Assembly: GCA_029858565.1 (NCBI GenBank)
Contig: JAOUEV010000026.1
Location: forward strand, 1-47,202
From: Nitrospirota bacterium
Lineage (GTDB): Bacteria; Nitrospirota; UBA9217
DNA length: 47,202 nucleotides
Reading direction: 5' to 3'
This document shows, in pieces, positions 24,894 through 34,353 of this stretch (positions within the stretch are counted from its first letter, which is position 1; each line of letters opens with the position of its first letter). A model generated the notes under the pieces. It ran no database searches and was not told the DNA's origin. It saw only the letters and a program-made list of their open reading frames with translations. A program made the position numbers and the translations under genes.

Positions 24894-24949
24894 GGCGTCC
24901 CGATGTTCGGATGATCATCATGATACTCCGTCGAGAACATCGGGACGCC
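24894..24949. repeat. Perfect 15-base inverted repeat upstream of xerD
   Basis: GGCGTCCCGATGTTC (24894-24908) is exactly inverted at 24935-24949, with a 26-base loop that holds a further ATGATCAT palindrome. There is no T-run after it, so it is not a standard terminator, although it could end the RNA just upstream. It could also be a protein-binding or recombination site; it shows no attC or dif core I can point to. Confidence 0.65.
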
Positions 24950-25001
24950 GTGTTCTTGCAGCAGATTCGCTCGCACTTTCCCGCACGATTTCCTGCACTT
25001 C

Positions 25002-25030
25002 TTGCAATCCAGCCGGTTATCACCTACAAT
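25002..25030 (+). promoter_or_regulatory. Promoter of xerD
   Basis: TTGCAA (25002-25007) and TACAAT (25025-25030) are 17 bases apart, giving a start near 25037. Confidence 0.6.
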
Positions 25031-25065
25031 AGAAGCAATTGATGGTTTTCTCTTCTCCTCATACT

Positions 25066-25947
25066 ATGAAGGACGATCTGCTTCGCCGTTATATCGACTA
25101 TCTTGCCGTGGAAAAAGGGCTTTCCAAGAACACCCTTGAGTCCTACGGCCGCGACCTGAGAGGATATTTCCTTTTTTTTAGGGACCGGGAAGCAAAAAGC
25201 ATCGATAAAAAGGATATCGAGGTTTTTCTTGGTTCACTTTCAACTGCAGGGATCGCGGCACCTTCCATCGCGAGATGTTTAGCCGCCGTGCGGGGATTTC
25301 ACAAGTATCTTCTCATGGATGGTCTGTCGGACATCGACCCGACTTCCGCCATAGAGGCGCCGCGCGGCTGGAAACGGCTGCCCAAGACGCTTAACGGGGA
25401 AGATGTGGTCTCACTGCTGAACCAGCCCGATCTGAGCAATCCCCGGGGTCTTCGCGACAAGGCCATGCTCGAACTTCTTTACGCGACCGGCCTCAGGGTG
25501 AGCGAACTGGTCGGCTTGAACGTTGCCGACGTGAACCTGGAACGGGGCTTCCTGATCGTGGTCGGGAAGGGGAGCAAGGAGCGTATCGTTCCCCTCGGCG
25601 AGATCGCCGCAGGCCACGTGCGGGCCTATGTCGAACGGGGACGTCCTCTCCTGATGCGCGGTCATCAGGCTGATGCGCTCTTTGTGAGCAACCGGCGGCA
25701 TGGGTTGACGCGGCAGCTTTTCTGGGAACGGATCAAGCACTATGTGGCCAAGGCGGGCATCAGCAGCAAGGTCTCACCGCACACGCTCCGCCATTCCTTT
25801 GCCACCCATTTGCTCGATAATGGCGCTGACCTTCGCGCGGTACAGGCAATGCTCGGTCACGCGGATATCTCAACAACGCAGATATACACCTATGTGTCAC
25901 GCGAACGGCTGAAGCAGATCCACGAGAAGCACCATCCGAGAGGGTGA
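25066..25947 (+). CDS. xerD: Site-specific tyrosine recombinase XerD
   Basis: Cytoplasmic recombinase that with XerC resolves chromosome dimers at dif. Residues about 1-90 are the SAM-like core-binding domain (LLRRYIDYLAVEKGLSKNTLESYGRDL). The catalytic domain carries the R-H-R-H-Y set: ATGLRVSELVGL (Arg), SPHTLRHSFATHLL (His-x-x-Arg), LGHADISTTQIYTYV (His and the nucleophile Tyr). ATG 25066 matches the usual family start (MKDDLLRRY), but has no clear ribosome site. ATG 25042, in frame and only about five bases after the predicted transcription start, is the alternative. The stop is adjacent to the ATG of the next gene, so the two are co-transcribed. Confidence 0.93.
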   Translation: MKDDLLRRYIDYLAVEKGLSKNTLESYGRDLRGYFLFFRDREAKSIDKKDIEVFLGSLSTAGIAAPSIARCLAAVRGFHKYLLMDGLSDIDPTSAIEAPRGWKRLPKTLNGEDVVSLLNQPDLSNPRGLRDKAMLELLYATGLRVSELVGLNVADVNLERGFLIVVGKGSKERIVPLGEIAAGHVRAYVERGRPLLMRGHQADALFVSNRRHGLTRQLFWERIKHYVAKAGISSKVSPHTLRHSFATHLLDNGADLRAVQAMLGHADISTTQIYTYVSRERLKQIHEKHHPRG

Positions 25948-28569
25948 ATGATGGACATCATCACCAGCCATACGAACGCTGATTTCGACGCACTGGCCTC
26001 CATGGTCGCGGCGAAGAAGCTCTATCCCGAGGCGAAGATCGTGTTCGCCGGTTCCCAGGAGAAGAGCATGCGCGACTTTTTCCTTGATTCAGCGGCCTAT
26101 GCTGTCGAGACGGAGCGGCTGCGCAATATCGATGTGTCGGCGGTCACGCGACTGATCATCGTGGACAATCGGAACCCCGGCAGGATCGGAAAACTGGCTG
26201 AGGCGCTTGACCGGCCGGGCCTGTCCGTGCATATCTACGATCACCATCCTGCCGTGCCCGGGGATATTCGCGGCGAGCTCGAGGTCATCGATGAGGTTGG
26301 GGCGACGACCACACTCATGGTCGAGATCCTGCGCAAACGCGATATCCCCATCGCCCCGTTCGAGGCGACCATACTCGCCCTGGGGATTTACGAAGAGACC
26401 GGTTCTCTGACCTATGTTTCGACCACGAGCCGTGACGCTGAGGCGGCAGGGTATCTCATCGGAATGGGCGCGAATTTGAACGTAGTGTCTGACTTCATCT
26501 TTCGGGAACTGACGCCTGAACAGGCCATGGTCCTGAACGAGCTGATCGAATCGGCGAAGCGCTATGATATCAACGGCATTCCCGTGGTTATTTCGGCCCT
26601 GTCCACGCCGCATTTCCTTCCGGATATCGCGGCGCTGGCCCACCGGATACGCGACCGCGAGAACATCGATGTGCTCTTTCTTGTCGTGCAGATGAGCGAC
26701 AAGACCCATATTATCGGTCGGGCCCGGGTGCCGTCTGTGCACGCGGGCAGGGTGCTCGAGGCGTTCGGAGGCGGCGGGCATATGACCGCCGCCTCTGCCG
26801 TGGCGCGGGACATGACGCATCTGGAGGCGCGGGAGAAGCTGATCGACGCTTTGAAGCGGCACATCAAGCCGGGAAAGACGGCAGCGGATATCATGACCGC
26901 GCCGGTCATGACCATATCCGCCAATGGCACGATCGCAGAGGCGGGAGAGGACATGACCCGCTTCAGCGTCAATGTTCTGCCGGTGCTTGAGGAGGAACGA
27001 TTCCTCGGCATCATCACGCGTGAAGTAGTGCAAAAGGCGCTGTTCCACGGACTAGGGGACCACCGGGTGACCGAATTCATGTCAACCGGAGTGCCTGCGG
27101 CGAGTCCGGGCATGCCCATGACGCGGGTCGAGCAGACCATGCTGGAGGAAGGACAGAGATTCATGCCGGTCGTTGGTGAGAGCGGCGCCATCATCGGCGC
27201 TATAACACGCACGGACCTCCTGCGGTCGCTCCAGGAACAACGGTTCGCTCCTGAGGCATCAGCGGGAGAATTGGGCCACCGGCCGGTCAGGAACATGCGG
27301 GGTATGCTTGAGGAACGTCTCCCCCCTGACATCCGGGAAGTGCTTAAATCCGTGGGAGCAATAGCGGACGAATATCGGTATCCGGTTTATCTTGTTGGCG
27401 GAATAGTCCGGGACCTGTTCCTGCGCACGACCAATCCTGATATGGACGTCGTCGTCGAAGGCGACGGGATCACCTTCGCCGGACTGTTGGTGCGAAAACT
27501 TGGAGGCCGGATGAGGACCCACCAGAAATTCGGCACCGCGGTCGTTGTCCTGCCAAACGGCCTCAAGCTGGACATCGCCACGGCGCGGCTCGAATACTAC
27601 GATTCTCCGGCAGCGCTTCCCACGATCGAGCTCTCCTCCATAAAGAAGGACCTTTACCGCAGGGACTTCACGATCAATACGCTGGCAGTGCGGCTGAACA
27701 AGGCCCAGTACGGCGAATTGATCGATTTTTTTGGAGGTATGCGGGACATCAAGGAGCGGACCATCCGCATCCTGCACAATCTATCATTCGTCGAAGATCC
27801 CACACGGGTCTTCCGGGCGATACGGTTCGAACAGCGCTTCGGTTTTCAGATCAGCAAACATACCCAGAATATGATCAAGACCGCGGTGTCCATGCGACTC
27901 TTCTCCCGGCTCTCAGGCGAGCGCGTCTATGACGAACTGGTGCACATGTTCTCCGAGTTGGACCCGCTGAAGGTACTGAAGCGCATGCAGGAGTTCGACC
28001 TGCTCAAGTTCCTGCATCCCAATCTGCGGTGGGGCGCGCCGCTCGAGCAGCTCTTTGTCCAGATCGGGGAAACGCTCACCTGGTACCGGCTGCTCTATCT
28101 CGACGTTACGGTGGAACGGTGGTTCGTCTATCTGCTCGGGCTGCTGGACAGGGTCAAGGACGACGCCGCCCAGGAGGCGCTGGAGCGCCTTTCCGTACCG
28201 CTGCGGATACGGAACCGCGTCATGGCTGCACGACAGCAGTGCCGTGATATTCTCTACGAGTTCTACCGAGACCCTGACATTCCGGCGAGCAGGGTCTATG
28301 ATCTGCTGAAGCCCCTTGCTATAGAGCAGGTCCTGCTGCTCATGGCCAAGTCCCGGAAGGAAAGGGCAAAAAAGTACATTTCCCTGTATCTGACCCATCT
28401 CCGGAACGTACGGATTTCACTCAGCGGAGAGGATCTGAAGAAGCTCGGCATTCCCCAGGGGCCGAAATACAAGAAGATCCTTGCCGCTCTGCTCGATGCC
28501 AAGCTGGATGGGAAAGTGGCGACAAGGGCGGATGAAGTGCGGTTCGTCCAGCAGCAGTACTTGAAATGA
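25948..28569 (+). CDS. DHH/DHHA1 - CBS pair - tRNA nucleotidyltransferase (A-adding or CCA-adding type) fusion
   Basis: An 873-residue multidomain protein. Residues about 1-300 are a DHH phosphoesterase (TSHTNADFDALASM, IYDHHPAVPG) with DHHA1 (EAFGGGGHMTAASAV). Residues about 310-440 are two CBS domains (ADIMTAPVMTISANGTIAEA, VTEFMSTGVPAASPGMPM), which usually sense adenylates. From about 470 on is a class II nucleotidyltransferase head (VYLVGGIVRDLFLRTTNPDMDVVVEG with the G-G...D-x-D set, KKDLYRRDFTINTLAV, EDPTRVFRAIRFEQRFGF) followed by helical RNA-binding domains. It repairs tRNA 3' ends. In some bacteria such fusions are A-adding enzymes that work with a separate CC-adding enzyme; which activity applies here is undetermined. 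GAGAGG overlaps the xerD stop and serves as ribosome site. Confidence 0.93.
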   Translation: MMDIITSHTNADFDALASMVAAKKLYPEAKIVFAGSQEKSMRDFFLDSAAYAVETERLRNIDVSAVTRLIIVDNRNPGRIGKLAEALDRPGLSVHIYDHHPAVPGDIRGELEVIDEVGATTTLMVEILRKRDIPIAPFEATILALGIYEETGSLTYVSTTSRDAEAAGYLIGMGANLNVVSDFIFRELTPEQAMVLNELIESAKRYDINGIPVVISALSTPHFLPDIAALAHRIRDRENIDVLFLVVQMSDKTHIIGRARVPSVHAGRVLEAFGGGGHMTAASAVARDMTHLEAREKLIDALKRHIKPGKTAADIMTAPVMTISANGTIAEAGEDMTRFSVNVLPVLEEERFLGIITREVVQKALFHGLGDHRVTEFMSTGVPAASPGMPMTRVEQTMLEEGQRFMPVVGESGAIIGAITRTDLLRSLQEQRFAPEASAGELGHRPVRNMRGMLEERLPPDIREVLKSVGAIADEYRYPVYLVGGIVRDLFLRTTNPDMDVVVEGDGITFAGLLVRKLGGRMRTHQKFGTAVVVLPNGLKLDIATARLEYYDSPAALPTIELSSIKKDLYRRDFTINTLAVRLNKAQYGELIDFFGGMRDIKERTIRILHNLSFVEDPTRVFRAIRFEQRFGFQISKHTQNMIKTAVSMRLFSRLSGERVYDELVHMFSELDPLKVLKRMQEFDLLKFLHPNLRWGAPLEQLFVQIGETLTWYRLLYLDVTVERWFVYLLGLLDRVKDDAAQEALERLSVPLRIRNRVMAARQQCRDILYEFYRDPDIPASRVYDLLKPLAIEQVLLLMAKSRKERAKKYISLYLTHLRNVRISLSGEDLKKLGIPQGPKYKKILAALLDAKLDGKVATRADEVRFVQQQYLK

Positions 28570-28685
28570 TGATCGAGATCCGGAAAAACCGCTTATGGTG
28601 AGACGATGACGCGGATCGGTGGCTGACAAAAGGACGATTACGTCTGATTGCCCGTGAGAAGTTGCTTGCTGATCATAGTTTCCCG

Positions 28686-28714
28686 TTGACGGCATGCGTT
28701 GATTCAGGCATAGT
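28686..28714 (+). promoter_or_regulatory. Promoter of the Na/Pi cotransporter gene
   Basis: TTGACG (28686-28691) with CATAGT (28709-28714) at a 17-base spacing, or TAGTAT (28711-28716) at 19. Confidence 0.4.
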
Positions 28715-28770
28715 ATGTTTCAACGAAGGAACTGCGGCATTTTAACCAGGGGAGGTCGGGTCCCTAAGCT

Positions 28771-30411
28771 ATGATCTATTTCAATCTTTTTGGCGGCGTT
28801 CTCCTGATGCTTTACGGCATCAAGTTGGTGAACGATGGTCTCCAGAACGCAGCCGGTCCCCGCATCCGCTCCCTGCTCCGTTCCCTTACGAGCAACAGGC
28901 TTGCTGCGGTGGGTGCTGGCGCTTTCCTGACCGGATTGATCCAGTCCAGCAGCGCCACCTCGGTCATGCTCGTGGGATTCGTGAGTGCAGGGCTCATGAG
29001 CTTTCGCCAGACGTTGGCGGTGATCCTCGGAGCGGACATCGGCGCAACGCTTACGGTCCAGCTGATCGCTTTTCATGTGTCCGATTACGCTATCCTGCTG
29101 ATAGGCATCGGTCTTGCGATCACGCTGTTTGCCCATCGCCATCATCTTAGGACGATCGGCAGCGGGTTGCTCGGTTTTGGATTCGTGTTCCTGTCGATCA
29201 GGATCATGTCTGACGCGCTTCAGCCGATGCAGAACAGCGTGTTGTTCCGCGAGGTTCTGATGGCGCTGGTGGGCGCGCCGTTCACCGGAATTCTTCTTTC
29301 CGCGGCGTTCACCGGGCTCATTCACAGCAGTGCCGCGACCATAGGGATCGCCCTCGCGCTCGCGGGAAATGGTCTGATCCCTCTGGACGGCGCAATCAAT
29401 ATCGTCCTGGGGGCCAATATCGGAACCTGCTCCACCGCGCTGATGGCCAGCCTCCGGGCGCCGGCCGAGGCCCGCCGCGTCGCCTGGGCGCATATTCTTT
29501 TCAAGACCGTCGGCGTCGGTCTCATGCTTCTCGCGCTGCCGCTCTTCCAGAAGATCGTGGCGGCTTCCGGTGACGGCCTGTCGCGCCAGATAGCCAATGC
29601 ACACACGCTGTTCAATGTGGTCATGGCGCTCTGCTTCCTGCCGTTCCTTGCGGCTTTTTCGAAATTGCTCGTCCGGCTTGTGCCGGAATCCCCGGCTGAC
29701 CAGAAATTCGGACCCAAGTATCTCGATGATCATGTGCTCGGAACACCGGCACTTGCGCTTGGCCAGGCGGCGCGCGAGATGCTGCGGGAATCGGACATCG
29801 TGCGCGAGATGTTGCTCGATTCGATCAAGGTGTTCCAGGTCGACGATCCCGGGCTGGTAACGGGGATAAGGGACAAGGACAATCTGGTCGATATCCTTGA
29901 CCGCCAGATCCGGCTCTACCTTATCCGTCTTTCCTCCGCTACGCTTACGGAGACCCAGTCGCGCAGATCGGTGGCGCTGCTGGAGGCAAGCCGGGATTTG
30001 GAGAACATCGGGGATATGATCGACCGGAACCTGATGCCCCTGGCGCTCAAGCGCATCAGCAAAGGATTGATGTTCTCTGAGGAGGGAATGAACGAGATCA
30101 TCGGATATCACAAAAAAGTGGTCGAGAACTTCGATATGACCGTCTCGGCCTTTGCCAACCAGGACCGCGACCTGGCCCGGCGGGTGCTGCGAAACAAGGA
30201 AGAACTTGATGCGCTCGAGCGGGAGCTCACGCAAGCCCATCTGGAACGGTTGCGGAGGGGATTGCGTGAATCGATGGAGACAAGCCACATCCATTTAGAC
30301 ACGATCGGAAGTCTTGCGCGCATCAACTCCCTGATCACCCATGTTATCTATCCCATCTTCGAGGATGCTCGGAGCAAAGGGCGGGAAGATACCTTTGTGA
30401 TCGGAGGATGA
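28771..30411 (+). CDS. Na/phosphate cotransporter family protein (NptA-PhoU fusion)
   Basis: A 546-residue inner-membrane protein. Residues about 1-310 form two inverted NptA/PNaS repeats with the substrate-site motifs QSSSATS (58-64) and HSSAAT (about 188), each followed by a helix ending in ADIGATLT or ANIGTCSTA. Residues about 345-540 are a cytoplasmic PhoU-like four-helix domain (REMLLDSIKVFQ, DLENIGDMIDRNL). It is predicted to take up or export phosphate with sodium; the PhoU part is probably regulatory. Start at ATG 28771. A GGGGAGG lies 15 bases upstream, farther than usual, so the start is a little uncertain. Confidence 0.92.
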   Translation: MIYFNLFGGVLLMLYGIKLVNDGLQNAAGPRIRSLLRSLTSNRLAAVGAGAFLTGLIQSSSATSVMLVGFVSAGLMSFRQTLAVILGADIGATLTVQLIAFHVSDYAILLIGIGLAITLFAHRHHLRTIGSGLLGFGFVFLSIRIMSDALQPMQNSVLFREVLMALVGAPFTGILLSAAFTGLIHSSAATIGIALALAGNGLIPLDGAINIVLGANIGTCSTALMASLRAPAEARRVAWAHILFKTVGVGLMLLALPLFQKIVAASGDGLSRQIANAHTLFNVVMALCFLPFLAAFSKLLVRLVPESPADQKFGPKYLDDHVLGTPALALGQAAREMLRESDIVREMLLDSIKVFQVDDPGLVTGIRDKDNLVDILDRQIRLYLIRLSSATLTETQSRRSVALLEASRDLENIGDMIDRNLMPLALKRISKGLMFSEEGMNEIIGYHKKVVENFDMTVSAFANQDRDLARRVLRNKEELDALERELTQAHLERLRRGLRESMETSHIHLDTIGSLARINSLITHVIYPIFEDARSKGREDTFVIGG

Positions 30412-30484
30412 GCGGCGGGAGCGTAAATCGATCGGACGGGATTATCCCGCTTTTCAGCGGACGGAACCAGCTCAAGGAGAGAGT

Positions 30485-30883
30485 ATGATACGACAGATGC
30501 GCGTCAAGACGAATGCCCGGACCGAATTGATCGACATCACCCAGGCGGTGCAGCGGTTGGTGGCTGAGAGCGGGGTGCGCTCCGGTCTCTGCTATTTACA
30601 CGTACCGCATACCACCTCGGGGGTCACGATCAACGAGAACACCGATCCCAACGTGGGAATGGACATTCTGAAGGAACTGAACAAGGTCATCCCTTTTGAT
30701 GACAAGTACGGTCACTCGGAAGGCAATTCCGCTGCGCATATCAAGTCCTCTCTTGTCGGGGTGTCAAAGACGATCATGGTAGAAGAGGGGAGACTGGCGC
30801 TCGGAACCTGGCAAGCCATCTTCTTCTGCGAGTTCGACGGTCCCCGGGAGCGGCGGGTCATGGTCAAGGTCATGAAGGACTGA
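30485..30883 (+). CDS. YjbQ family protein (UPF0047, thiamine-phosphate synthase-like)
   Basis: A 132-residue cytoplasmic protein of the YjbQ/UPF0047 family, whose members show weak thiamine-phosphate synthase activity but whose main role is unsettled. The family signature is clear: GLCYLHVPHTTSGVTINENTDPNV, HSEGNSAAHIKSSLVG and LGTWQAIFFCEFDGPRERR, with the conserved His residues that ligate a metal. AAGGAGAGA (30474-30482) precedes the ATG. The next gene starts three bases after its stop, so they are co-transcribed. Confidence 0.95.
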   Translation: MIRQMRVKTNARTELIDITQAVQRLVAESGVRSGLCYLHVPHTTSGVTINENTDPNVGMDILKELNKVIPFDDKYGHSEGNSAAHIKSSLVGVSKTIMVEEGRLALGTWQAIFFCEFDGPRERRVMVKVMKD

Positions 30884-30886
30884 ACA

Positions 30887-32053
30887 ATGTCAACGGTAAT
30901 GAAGAGACCATTATTCTCCGCTCTGATCAAGGTTGTTCTGAACCGTTCCGGCATTCTACTGACAATATCGCTGTTTTTCCTCGCTACCCCGGCCTGGGGA
31001 CAGACTGCCGAGCTTACCACCTATAAGCGATACGTCAAATCGGGTTTCGAGCAGTTGGACGCGAAGAACTTCCAGTCTGCGCGTGATGATTTCGACTCAG
31101 CACTTCGATATTACCAATCCGATGGCGCAGCATATCTTGGTCTCGGGGCCGTCTATTTCCATCTGAAGGACGATCGTGCTGCCGAGCGCGCTTTGACCCG
31201 AGCGCTTGAGCTGAACCCCCAGGAAAAGAACGCCTATCAGATCATGGGGGAAATGGCATACAGGCGGGACGATCCGGCTGAGGCGATAACTGCGTGGGAA
31301 AAAGCTCTTGCGATCGATCCCTCCGACGCTGCGCTCAAGGCACGGCTCGATCGCATTAAAAAAGAACACCGTACGGAGCAGTATTTCAACAGAGAGGTGA
31401 CAGGACATTTCCTGATCAAGTATGAAGGCCGGGAGCGCATTGATGCGGGCCGGATAATCCTGCGCATTCTGGAAGACGCCTACGGCGAGGTCGGCAGAGC
31501 TCTGTCCTTTTATCCTGATCAGGAGATCCAGGTGATCCTCTATTCAGGCCAGCAGTTCCGCGAAGTGACCGATGCTCCCGGGTGGAGCGGGGGTATTTAT
31601 GACGGCAAGATACGCTTGCCGATCGGCGGTATCGATCAGGAAACGCCTGGATTGCGCAGGCTGCTTTTCCATGAGTATACCCACGCTGTGGTACGGGCTA
31701 TTACCCGCCGCGTTCCAACATGGGTGAATGAGGGGCTCGCGCAGTATTTCGAGGGTCGTTCCTACGGTCGGCCGGAGCGGGAGGGATTGTCCCGTCTGGC
31801 GCTGGCAGGAAAACTGCCGCCACTGGCAATGCTGGAAGGATCGTTCATGGGTTTGGACCAACATCAGGCCGGACTCGCGTACTTGATCAGTCTGTCTGCA
31901 GTGCGCCACATGATCGATCATTTCGGCATGTACCGCGTCAGGATAATGCTCGATGAGCTTGCAGCGGGGAAGGATTCAGCCGCGGCGATCCATAACGGGT
32001 TACTCGTTTCAGCCGAGGATTTCGAACGGGGCTGGATACGAAGCCTTGAATGA
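30887..32053 (+). CDS. Secreted TPR-repeat metalloprotease (gluzincin, peptidase MA-like)
   Basis: A 388-residue protein with an N-terminal signal sequence (hydrophobic stretch GILLTISLFFLATPAWG, cleavage near AWG/Q). Three TPR units follow (about residues 50-155: DAKNFQSARDDFDSALRYYQ; DGAAYLGLGAVYFHLKD; PAEAITAWEKALAIDPSDA). The C-terminal zinc peptidase domain has HEYTH near residue 262 (HEXXH) and, 20 or so residues later, NEGLAQYFE, which provides the third ligand Glu in the gluzincin pattern. It probably acts in the periplasm on cell-envelope proteins. Substrate unknown. Confidence 0.9.
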   Translation: MSTVMKRPLFSALIKVVLNRSGILLTISLFFLATPAWGQTAELTTYKRYVKSGFEQLDAKNFQSARDDFDSALRYYQSDGAAYLGLGAVYFHLKDDRAAERALTRALELNPQEKNAYQIMGEMAYRRDDPAEAITAWEKALAIDPSDAALKARLDRIKKEHRTEQYFNREVTGHFLIKYEGRERIDAGRIILRILEDAYGEVGRALSFYPDQEIQVILYSGQQFREVTDAPGWSGGIYDGKIRLPIGGIDQETPGLRRLLFHEYTHAVVRAITRRVPTWVNEGLAQYFEGRSYGRPEREGLSRLALAGKLPPLAMLEGSFMGLDQHQAGLAYLISLSAVRHMIDHFGMYRVRIMLDELAAGKDSAAAIHNGLLVSAEDFERGWIRSLE

Positions 32054-32161
32054 AAGGAATCGGACGATCCCACAGGTACTTCCCGTGCGCGCCGCGTCAT
32101 CCGTTCGCTGCCGGGTCTTTTCCCTTTTTCAGGATTCTCCGGTGTGGTAATATCACCTACG

Positions 32162-33202
32162 ATGATGGCGAATGCGCAGGATCTGACCCTTGCTGATTTT
32201 GATTTTGAGCTTCCAGAGGACCTGATCGCCCAGACGCCTGCTGCGGAGCGTGACAGATCCCGGCTCCTGGTGCTGGATCGGAATAGCGGCGCCGTCAGCC
32301 ATCGCAGCTTCTCGGATATCGTGGATATTCTGAGGGAAGGCGATCTCCTGGTGCTGAATGATACCCGTGTGATGCCCTGCCGCATTATCGGAAAAAAGAG
32401 CGGTGGTGGCAGATCAGAGATTTTTCTGCTGGAAGAGACAGGCGTGAACCTCTGGCGCGCCATGGTGAGCAACGGGGTTGGCATCGGGAAGCGGGTCTCG
32501 ATTCCCGGGGGTGTCGATGCAGAAGTGATCGCCGACGAGGGCGACGGAGTCCGCATGGTCCGTTTCCACGGCACGACCGATGTTAAGGAGATCCTTCCGC
32601 AGGTGGGCCTGACTCCGCTGCCGCCATATATCCGGAGGGAACCGAACGGGGACGATCTTGTTCGGTATCAAACCGTATACAGCAGGCGGGAAGGGGCAGT
32701 TGCTGCGCCTACCGCCGGTCTTCATTTTACCGAAGGTCTGCTCAACAGGCTCAGGGAAAAGGGCATCGGGACGGCGATGGTGACATTGCATGTAGGCCCG
32801 GGAACCTTTAAACCGGTGCGCGCCAACAGGGTCGCAGAACACCGCATGCATGCAGAACGGTACGAAATCTCCGAGCAGAGCGCCATGCTGGTCAACCGGT
32901 CACGTGCCGAGGGGCGCAGGATCATCGCAGTAGGCACTACCACCGTACGCACCCTTGAAACAGCTGCTGACGATGAAGGACAGGTATCGGCCGGCAAAGG
33001 ATCTTCGAAGCTTTTCATCCTCCCCGGATATAGATTTAAAACGGTAGACGGTATGATAACGAATTTTCATTTACCTAAATCGACATTGCTGATGCTGGTG
33101 GCTGCTTTCGCAGGCCGGGAGCAGGTTCTGGCCGCCTACCGAGCGGCCGTACAGGCCCGTTACCGATTTTACAGTTACGGTGATGCTATGATCATCTTGT
33201 AG
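32162..33202 (+). CDS. queA: tRNA preQ1(34) S-adenosylmethionine ribosyltransferase-isomerase (QueA)
   Basis: Transfers the ribosyl group of S-adenosylmethionine to preQ1 in tRNA to give epoxyqueuosine. Family motifs: DFDFELPEDLIAQTPAAERDRSRLLVL, DLLVLNDTRVMPCRI, LPPYIRRE, YSRREGAVAAPTAGLHFTE, LHVGPGTFKPV, HAERYEIS, GTTTVRTLE and MITNFHLPKSTLLMLV. Two adjacent ATG codons (32162, 32165) follow a TAATAT (32148-32153) by eight bases with no ribosome site, so this may be another leaderless gene, although the -35 is poor. It is followed closely by the SPOR gene. Confidence 0.96.
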   Translation: MMANAQDLTLADFDFELPEDLIAQTPAAERDRSRLLVLDRNSGAVSHRSFSDIVDILREGDLLVLNDTRVMPCRIIGKKSGGGRSEIFLLEETGVNLWRAMVSNGVGIGKRVSIPGGVDAEVIADEGDGVRMVRFHGTTDVKEILPQVGLTPLPPYIRREPNGDDLVRYQTVYSRREGAVAAPTAGLHFTEGLLNRLREKGIGTAMVTLHVGPGTFKPVRANRVAEHRMHAERYEISEQSAMLVNRSRAEGRRIIAVGTTTVRTLETAADDEGQVSAGKGSSKLFILPGYRFKTVDGMITNFHLPKSTLLMLVAAFAGREQVLAAYRAAVQARYRFYSYGDAMIIL

Positions 33203-33223
33203 GTGTTTGCAAGGGAAGGTGCC

Positions 33224-33895
33224 ATGACCATGATCCGAAATGAACGAGGAGGGATAGTGTCATCGGTGTTCATCATACCCGCGGGGGTGGTGGTGATCAT
33301 CGCGGTCTTCCTCCTGGGGTACTATGTGGGAAAGAACCGGACCGCGCAGGACGCCGTGGCCGAACGGTTGCCGGCGCTGCCTGAGGTGATGTCGTCCCCG
33401 GCGGTGGATAAGGAAAAAGAGGAATTCACCTTTTACCGGACGTTGACGGAAAAGGGCGACAAAACGCTCTCCATCGAGCTGAAGACCAAACCACCATCTG
33501 CGGCACCGTCGTCTGAACGCGCGCTCGAAACGAAGACCGAGTCCGGCAAAATACGAACATCGAACTCCGAGAAACCGGGCGCGGCTAGGCAGCACGCGGC
33601 AAAGACAGCTCCCCCTGCTCAAAAACACGAAGCCCCCTCGCAAAAACAAGCGGTTTCAAAGATCCGGTACACGATCCAGATAGGCTCCTATCCTGACCGG
33701 AATATGGCTGAAGAAGAGATGCGATCGATCAAGAAGCGGGGATACGCGGCCTTCCTCGTGGCATCGGCTATTCCGGACAAGGGCACCTGGTACCGCGTCA
33801 GAATAGGAAGCTTTTCGAACAAGCAGTCGGCAGAGAAACTGGCTGCGGAACTTAAATCCAAGGAAGGTGTTTCGTCCTTTATCACGGTGGAATAA
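33224..33895 (+). CDS. Membrane-anchored SPOR-domain protein
   Basis: A 223-residue single-pass inner-membrane protein. Residues about 12-34 are a TM helix (VFIIPAGVVVIIAVFLLGYYVG), then comes a Pro/Ala/Lys-rich periplasmic linker, and residues about 148-222 are a SPOR domain (YTIQIGSYPDRNMAEEEM...GTWYRVRIGSFSNKQSAEKLAAEL) that binds denuded peptidoglycan at division sites. ATG 33224 has AAGGGAAGG upstream; the GTG at 33203 is less likely. It is probably co-transcribed with queA. Confidence 0.92.
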   Translation: MTMIRNERGGIVSSVFIIPAGVVVIIAVFLLGYYVGKNRTAQDAVAERLPALPEVMSSPAVDKEKEEFTFYRTLTEKGDKTLSIELKTKPPSAAPSSERALETKTESGKIRTSNSEKPGAARQHAAKTAPPAQKHEAPSQKQAVSKIRYTIQIGSYPDRNMAEEEMRSIKKRGYAAFLVASAIPDKGTWYRVRIGSFSNKQSAEKLAAELKSKEGVSSFITVE

Positions 33896-33931
33896 CGGTT
33901 TGTGACAACGGCAGGGGGTTATGAAAACGGC

Positions 33932-34345
33932 TCAGTGCACGTTTTGCTGGTTGATCAGATGGACGGGAAGGGGTGCCAGTGCGACCTGCTCGTCATCGAT
34001 GAGCATCTCGATCCAGTAGGTGCCGGGGACCGAGAAAGTCGAATTGAGCCGGATGGCGATATCGCGATGGCGCTGGGTCTCGTTGAACAGGGAGAACCTG
34101 GAGGCAGATTCGGACAGCACGGTCTTCTGGTCAGGTGCAAGAAGCCTGATCTTGGCTGCAAAGTCACCGCGGCCGCCGCACCATTCATTCACGATCGCGA
34201 ACCGGGCATGGTAGGCCGGGAACGTGTGGGCGGATATCGATTCGAAGAGACCCATGAGGCTGAACTTCCCTCCCAGCTCCTGCCGCACATCATCGCAGAT
34301 GATAGAATAAGATAAGGTCGGTCTGGTTTTTGTTGTTTTGCTCAT
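33932..34345 (-). CDS. Conserved protein of the DUF6941 type
   Basis: A 137-residue cytoplasmic protein with an all-beta look. The start YSIICDDVRQELGGKFSLMGLF and the end GTYWIEMLIDDEQVALAPLPV match the small DUF6941-type family as I remember it; no function is known. ATG 34345 is chosen because a promoter ends eight bases upstream; it has no ribosome site. It is convergent with the SPOR gene and divergent from the rhodanese gene. Confidence 0.75.
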   Translation of the reverse strand: MSKTTKTRPTLSYSIICDDVRQELGGKFSLMGLFESISAHTFPAYHARFAIVNEWCGGRGDFAAKIRLLAPDQKTVLSESASRFSLFNETQRHRDIAIRLNSTFSVPGTYWIEMLIDDEQVALAPLPVHLINQQNVH

Positions 34346-34353
34346 GAGCAGAT

